Shown here piece by piece: positions 60,476 to 64,000 of a stretch of DNA of 64,000 bases; the first letter of the stretch is position 1; each line of letters starts with the position of its first letter. The notes beneath the pieces are model-generated. The model saw only the letters and a program-made list of their open reading frames with translations, was not told the origin of the DNA and searched no databases. The position numbers and the translations under genes were made by a program. Source of the DNA: Cunninghamia lanceolata (Eukaryota; Streptophyta; Pinopsida; Cupressales; Cupressaceae); the NCBI GenBank assembly GCA_027924645.1, contig BSBN01001251.1, positions 682,001-746,000 of the forward strand. Direction: 5' to 3'.

Positions 60476-60703
60476 TTTTGATAATATATTTTTTTATCAG
60501 TAAAGGTGTTTCCACCATAATTATGTTAATAATAAAAGTTGTATTAAAAATAACAACAGGAGCAGACAAACTAACAACCCCAACCAGTAGAATAGGATGT
60601 CCAGAATAAACAACTACATACACGTAAGCTGCAACATACACAAAGCTATAAGACCATATATGAAGGCAACCAAAAAACTAATACCCAGATGAAGCACCCA
60701 TCG

Positions 60704-61168
60704 TTAAACAAAAGTGATGGGTTTAAAAAAGAGTGAAAGGCTAAACCATAGGGTTTCCTGAACATTAAGATTAGCCACCAAGAAACCCTGATGCTCCATA
60801 TTATCACCAACACCATCTGCAACAAGAATGGGGGGTTGATAGTGAAGCACAAACGTCCACCCATTAAAAACATCTTTAATTCTTTCACGTTTAACCACTC
60901 CAATTTGTCCACCATGCGAACGGAGGGAATACTCCAAGGAAACAATACAATTGTTTTGCAATCCATGCACTACTGCATTATAAGCACAATTGATTTCTAG
61001 TTGTTTATGCAAATCTCTCATGAAAAACAAACCACCGACTAGTGCCTCACCATTCTGAAGGTCATTGTTTACCAAATACTCCCTGAACTTTTCTTTTGAA
61101 AATAGATAGTTGTGAACAATTTTTTTCCCAAAGGCACAAACTATATTCACATTTTGCACAATATCCAC
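60704..61168 (-). CDS. Unidentified ORF, 154 codons
   Basis: Minus-strand ORF from ATG at 61168, with no recognised domain. It has a mixed, protein-like composition with hydrophobic blocks (GGLFFMRDLHKQL, FNGWTFVLHY) and no signal peptide or low-complexity run. The same strand upstream (61168-61400) contains further coding-like frames with stops (LLSFQKWEMLIHGPADSNLL), and an RNase H relic lies beyond. It may be the downstream part of a decayed retroelement or host-gene fragment. Doubtful as a functional gene. Confidence 0.3.
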   Translation of the reverse strand: MDIVQNVNIVCAFGKKIVHNYLFSKEKFREYLVNNDLQNGEALVGGLFFMRDLHKQLEINCAYNAVVHGLQNNCIVSLEYSLRSHGGQIGVVKRERIKDVFNGWTFVLHYQPPILVADGVGDNMEHQGFLVANLNVQETLWFSLSLFFKPITFV

Positions 61169-61769
61169 TGCATTTGAGAGAAAATGTGATACAATCTAGG
61201 AAGAGTAAATGAAAAGAGAACCATTAAGGAAATCCTTACCAAAAAACTTCAACAATTGCTTCCTCCACCTCTTCATCTAGAATTTTGAATACTCGTGAAA
61301 GGAGGTTAGAGTCTGCAGGTCCATGAATCAGCATCTCCCATTTTTGGAATGATAACAACAGTCTCATGTTGCAAAGAGACTTCTCCATGATAGCCCTTTG
61401 CCTTTCTCTATCTCTAAAAGAGCAAAGCCAACAAAATGAAGTGAGAAGAAATCTTAAGAGGCACCATCAAATATTGCCCACAATACGTGTGAGATTAATG
61501 CTTAACTCAACTTTTACATGAAGAAAATATTTCCATCAAAGAAAGATTAAATAAGATCTCCTTTCCCATTAAATCACACATATAAAAGCATGTCATGTAC
61601 TTCAACTAATAATTTCATCGTTGCTCCAAAAAAAAGCATGTGATGAAATATCTTAACATAGAAGTAACTCAACAAGATAGTGAACTTGCCAAACAAAAAA
61701 CAATAAGTTAGAAAAAAACCATAATTTCTCTTCACAAAGAGAAATTATATCATATTATATCTCTCTTTA

Positions 61770-62240
61770 AGGCCTCCATAATAGTCTGATGCTGATGTAA
61801 TGAAGCTTGGTTAAGCACTAGAGTATGGCTTCCCCTTATACAAGCAATATTTGCCAACAAATCTTCCACCGAGTTCCCCTCCCTGTAAATATGCCAACAT
61901 TTGAAGTCTTCAAAAGAGTCACAAATATCACAAGCTTCTCTTAAAACATAATCTAGAAATTCCTGTTTCCCATATTTCTACTTTAAAAGGCATCAATAAT
62001 TATCTTTGAGCCACCTTCTAAAACTATCTTTTTGAGACCCAAATGATTAGCCATCTTAATTCCCAAAAGAAGTACTTGAGCTTCTACTTCTATATTAGTA
62101 CCATCCACTATTTTAAGAACTTTAGCAAAAAGAAGGTTACCCATATGGTCTCATATTACACAACCAATACTTGAGAGACCAAGGTTACCTTTGGATGCCC
62201 TGTCAAAAGTTACTTTTAGCTAGTCTAGGGGAGGAGATTT
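61770..62240 (-). pseudogene. RNase H-like relic (LINE/RVT_3 type)
   Basis: The minus-strand frame reads LKVTFDRASKGNLGLSSIGC, FAKVLKIVDGTNIEVEAQVL and ANHLGLKKIVLEGGSKIII, then after stops and shifts the C-terminal GNSVADLLANI-like block near 61860. This is the RNase H domain found at the 3' end of plant LINEs and related genes. The usual FDGAS is FDRAS and the usual GDS is GGS, so a catalytic Asp is lost. No RT is visible beside it. Confidence 0.7.
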
Positions 62241-62329
62241 CCATCTAATCTTCTTACAATCAATCACTTTCTTTTTGAGAATTGAACCAGTTGTAGAGGG
62301 TTTTGATAATATTTTTATTTACTTTGTCT

Positions 62330-62470
62330 CAATTATGAAAAAATAGTTAGATTTATACAATTTGACCAACATTTACTGTTTTAGGCATAAAATTTTTGTT
62401 TGATGTCAAAATGACATGATTACACTTGGATATGAATCTAGAATTAGAGAAATACCTTTCATATAAATAA
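62330..62470 (+). repeat. Direct repeat, copy 2
   Basis: Partner of 60300-60475, with the same word order and more substitutions. Function unknown. Confidence 0.45.
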
Positions 62471-62971
62471 ATGTTAAATTTTTAATAATTTTTTCTTTCA
62501 AATATTCAATCAAGCAAACTATTTTCATTCCAAATTTAACATTTTTAAAATGCAACAAAAAGTATTTGGGCTTTTTGACCAATATTTTCAAATTTGAACA
62601 AACAAGAGCATTCTAATGAGGTTTTATTTTTTTAGGTGGAATGGTGAGGGGGGTTTGATAGATAAATCTCTTTTGGATTATCCATGCTTATTCATATAGA
62701 TTTTTCATTTTTTTAACTTAAAAATACCTAAAGAACTATTTTCTTATAATATTTAGACCAAGGTTGTCTAATATGATAGATCTCATACAGATTCCTTCTA
62801 CTCTCTATGGCATAAAAGAAAAAATTACTTACTATCACCAAATAATTTCTTTCAAAATTATACATGAAATCTAAATTAATTTTTTGGGAATTGAAATTAA
62901 TCTATGAATTTAAATGATTATGCTAAATTGAAACTAATCTATGAATTGAAATGGGTATACTAAATTGAAAT

Positions 62972-63190
62972 TGTTGGCAGCAGCTAGTACATAGATCAGA
63001 AACCACCACACCTGGCCACAAATGGAATGTGGAGCACAAGGCCGACTAAGCCTAGTATGAATAGACATGTTTTGTAAGGGACATGTCCCCAATATAAAAT
63101 TATGTATATAGTAACATAGAATAGAAGGAAGTAGGAGAGAGAAGAATAGAATAGGAGAGCAAAATAGAGTGCACAACTGATATTGTAATA

Positions 63191-63289
<99 letters not shown>

Positions 63290-63482
63290 ATGATTAGGAT
63301 GCTTAATTTGAATGTCTAAATTCTACATGATGAGATATATATGGTATGAAACCTCCATTTAATAATGTTTCTTACCGCAACTACTCTGGTCCTCTCATTG
63401 TCATAATCAAGATATAAATACAATACATGCAGGAGACCTAGGCTTAGAACTTCAGTCTGTGATCCCTCCTATCTTTCCAACA
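62972..63482 (+). repeat. Possible LTR with AT microsatellite
   Basis: Bounded by TGTTGGCAGCAG and CTTTCCAACA (TG...CA), with a TATAAAATTATG box near 63094. The flanks GAAAT and CTTTG do not match, so it is not a clean solo LTR. If it were a 5' LTR, the next bases, CTTTGGTTCCATTACTAG, would be a poor primer site. Low confidence. Confidence 0.3.
63193..63287. repeat. (AT)n microsatellite
   Basis: About 47 AT units without interruption. Confidence 0.97.
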
Positions 63483-63776
63483 CTTTGGTTCCATTACTAG
63501 ACCCTCATAAAAATAGGAAAAGAAGAAATTAGAGCATAGAAAGAATTGTGGAGTGACAAAAACTATTAAGAAGGATATTATAAACAAGACAAAAAAATTT
63601 ATAACTTGCGGTAGATTCTCCTAGGTCCTAATCTCGTGAGAGGGGGTTAGGCACCTAGGGGATGATAGATGGAAAGGGGGGATCTTGAAAAGATCCTTGA
63701 AAATATGTGACTCATCAAACTAGGCCAACTGTGGGATACATAAAAGGAATAATGAAATAGCATATCCAAAACACCC

Positions 63777-63941
63777 ATGACAAAAGGAGATAACAACAAG
63801 TTAAGGGAAATTAAGGAAAATATCCAATTAGCAAGGGAATTGAACATGGGAGAAAATAGACAAAAGCAAACACAAGAACGAAAAGAGAGGTACTACAAGA
63901 GAATTGAGGAGGTTGAAGAGATGGATGCACAAATATTATAG
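63777..63941 (+). CDS. Short charged ORF, possible gag start or relic
   Basis: 54 codons from ATG, highly charged and helical (LREIKENIQLARELNMGENR, KERYYKRIEEVEEMDAQIL), ending in TAG. The same frame then stays open to the window edge. It lies about 300 bases after the possible LTR at 62972-63482, where a retroelement gag would begin. Otherwise unrecognised. Confidence 0.25.
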   Translation: MTKGDNNKLREIKENIQLARELNMGENRQKQTQERKERYYKRIEEVEEMDAQIL

Positions 63942-64000
63942 GTGTTTGGTAATTATGACACAATGCAGGATGTTGATGGGATAGTGAGGGCACAAATAGA

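Larger units (their letters stand above)
58731..60703. other. AT-rich sequence without a gene, with one arm-derived repeat
   Basis: No credible ORF. It contains the arm-related segment at 59290-59530. The phrase AAAGGTTATGTATATTTTTT near 59249 also occurs near 57823. Confidence 0.45.

Noticed and set aside
63647..63993. Minus-strand ORFs near the window end
   Set aside because: They are antisense to a better plus-strand charged frame (63777-63941) and lack any recognisable feature.

Overview
This is repeat-dense nuclear DNA from a seed plant with a large genome. The evidence is plant-type Ty3/gypsy (Tat/Ogre-like, with an extra archaeal-type RNase H) and Ty1/copia elements, a dirigent-protein fragment, TG...CA long terminal repeats (LTRs), and stop codons that look like deaminated CAG sites. 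Very long LTRs and deep nesting would suit a gymnosperm, but that is only an inference. I see no intact host gene; almost every coding stretch is a transposable-element (TE) relic on the minus strand.

Layout. (1) 1-674 and 28207-28771 are two halves of an old plus-strand gypsy pol gene, split by (2) a minus-strand gypsy element at 675-28206. Its internal part (7604-15920) carries gag, protease, a CxxH/CxxC repeat region, archaeal-type RNase H, reverse transcriptase, RNase H and a DD35E integrase. Its two LTRs are about 6.9 kb each, and each contains the remains of a long non-retroviral gene (about 6518 to 1838, and 27116 to 17071). That gene seems to have a short first exon, a ~190-bp intron, a globular region, a charged low-complexity region and a coiled-coil/acidic tail. 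(3) The right LTR is interrupted by a TG...CA insertion (21111-26545) with a perfect CATAG target-site duplication (TSD). I see no LTR pair inside it, so it looks like a solo LTR of a related family. It carries a diverged homologue of the same LTR gene.

(4) 28772-56950 is a giant inverted repeat. The unique outer arms (to ~35040 on the left, from ~41420 on the right) lead into TG-rich minisatellite arrays that flip orientation around a ~500-bp spacer at 39371-39879, like a foldback element. The left arm alone has gained a 5'-truncated dirigent gene (32825-33274). The right arm is interrupted by a TG...CA element (42330-52391, TSD AATTA), itself interrupted by a complete but decayed copia element (43358-49341, TSD TTTCT).

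(5) 56951-64000 holds scattered relics: a gag-like frame, a third copy of an arm segment, an unidentified 154-codon ORF, a broken RNase H of LINE type, and a possible LTR with a long AT microsatellite.

The strongest candidate for something undescribed is the family of gene-carrying LTRs. The gene sits inside the repeat, so a complete element carries two copies, and a solo LTR left by recombination would still carry one with its own upstream region and poly(A) signal. Two diverged families in this one window show the arrangement.
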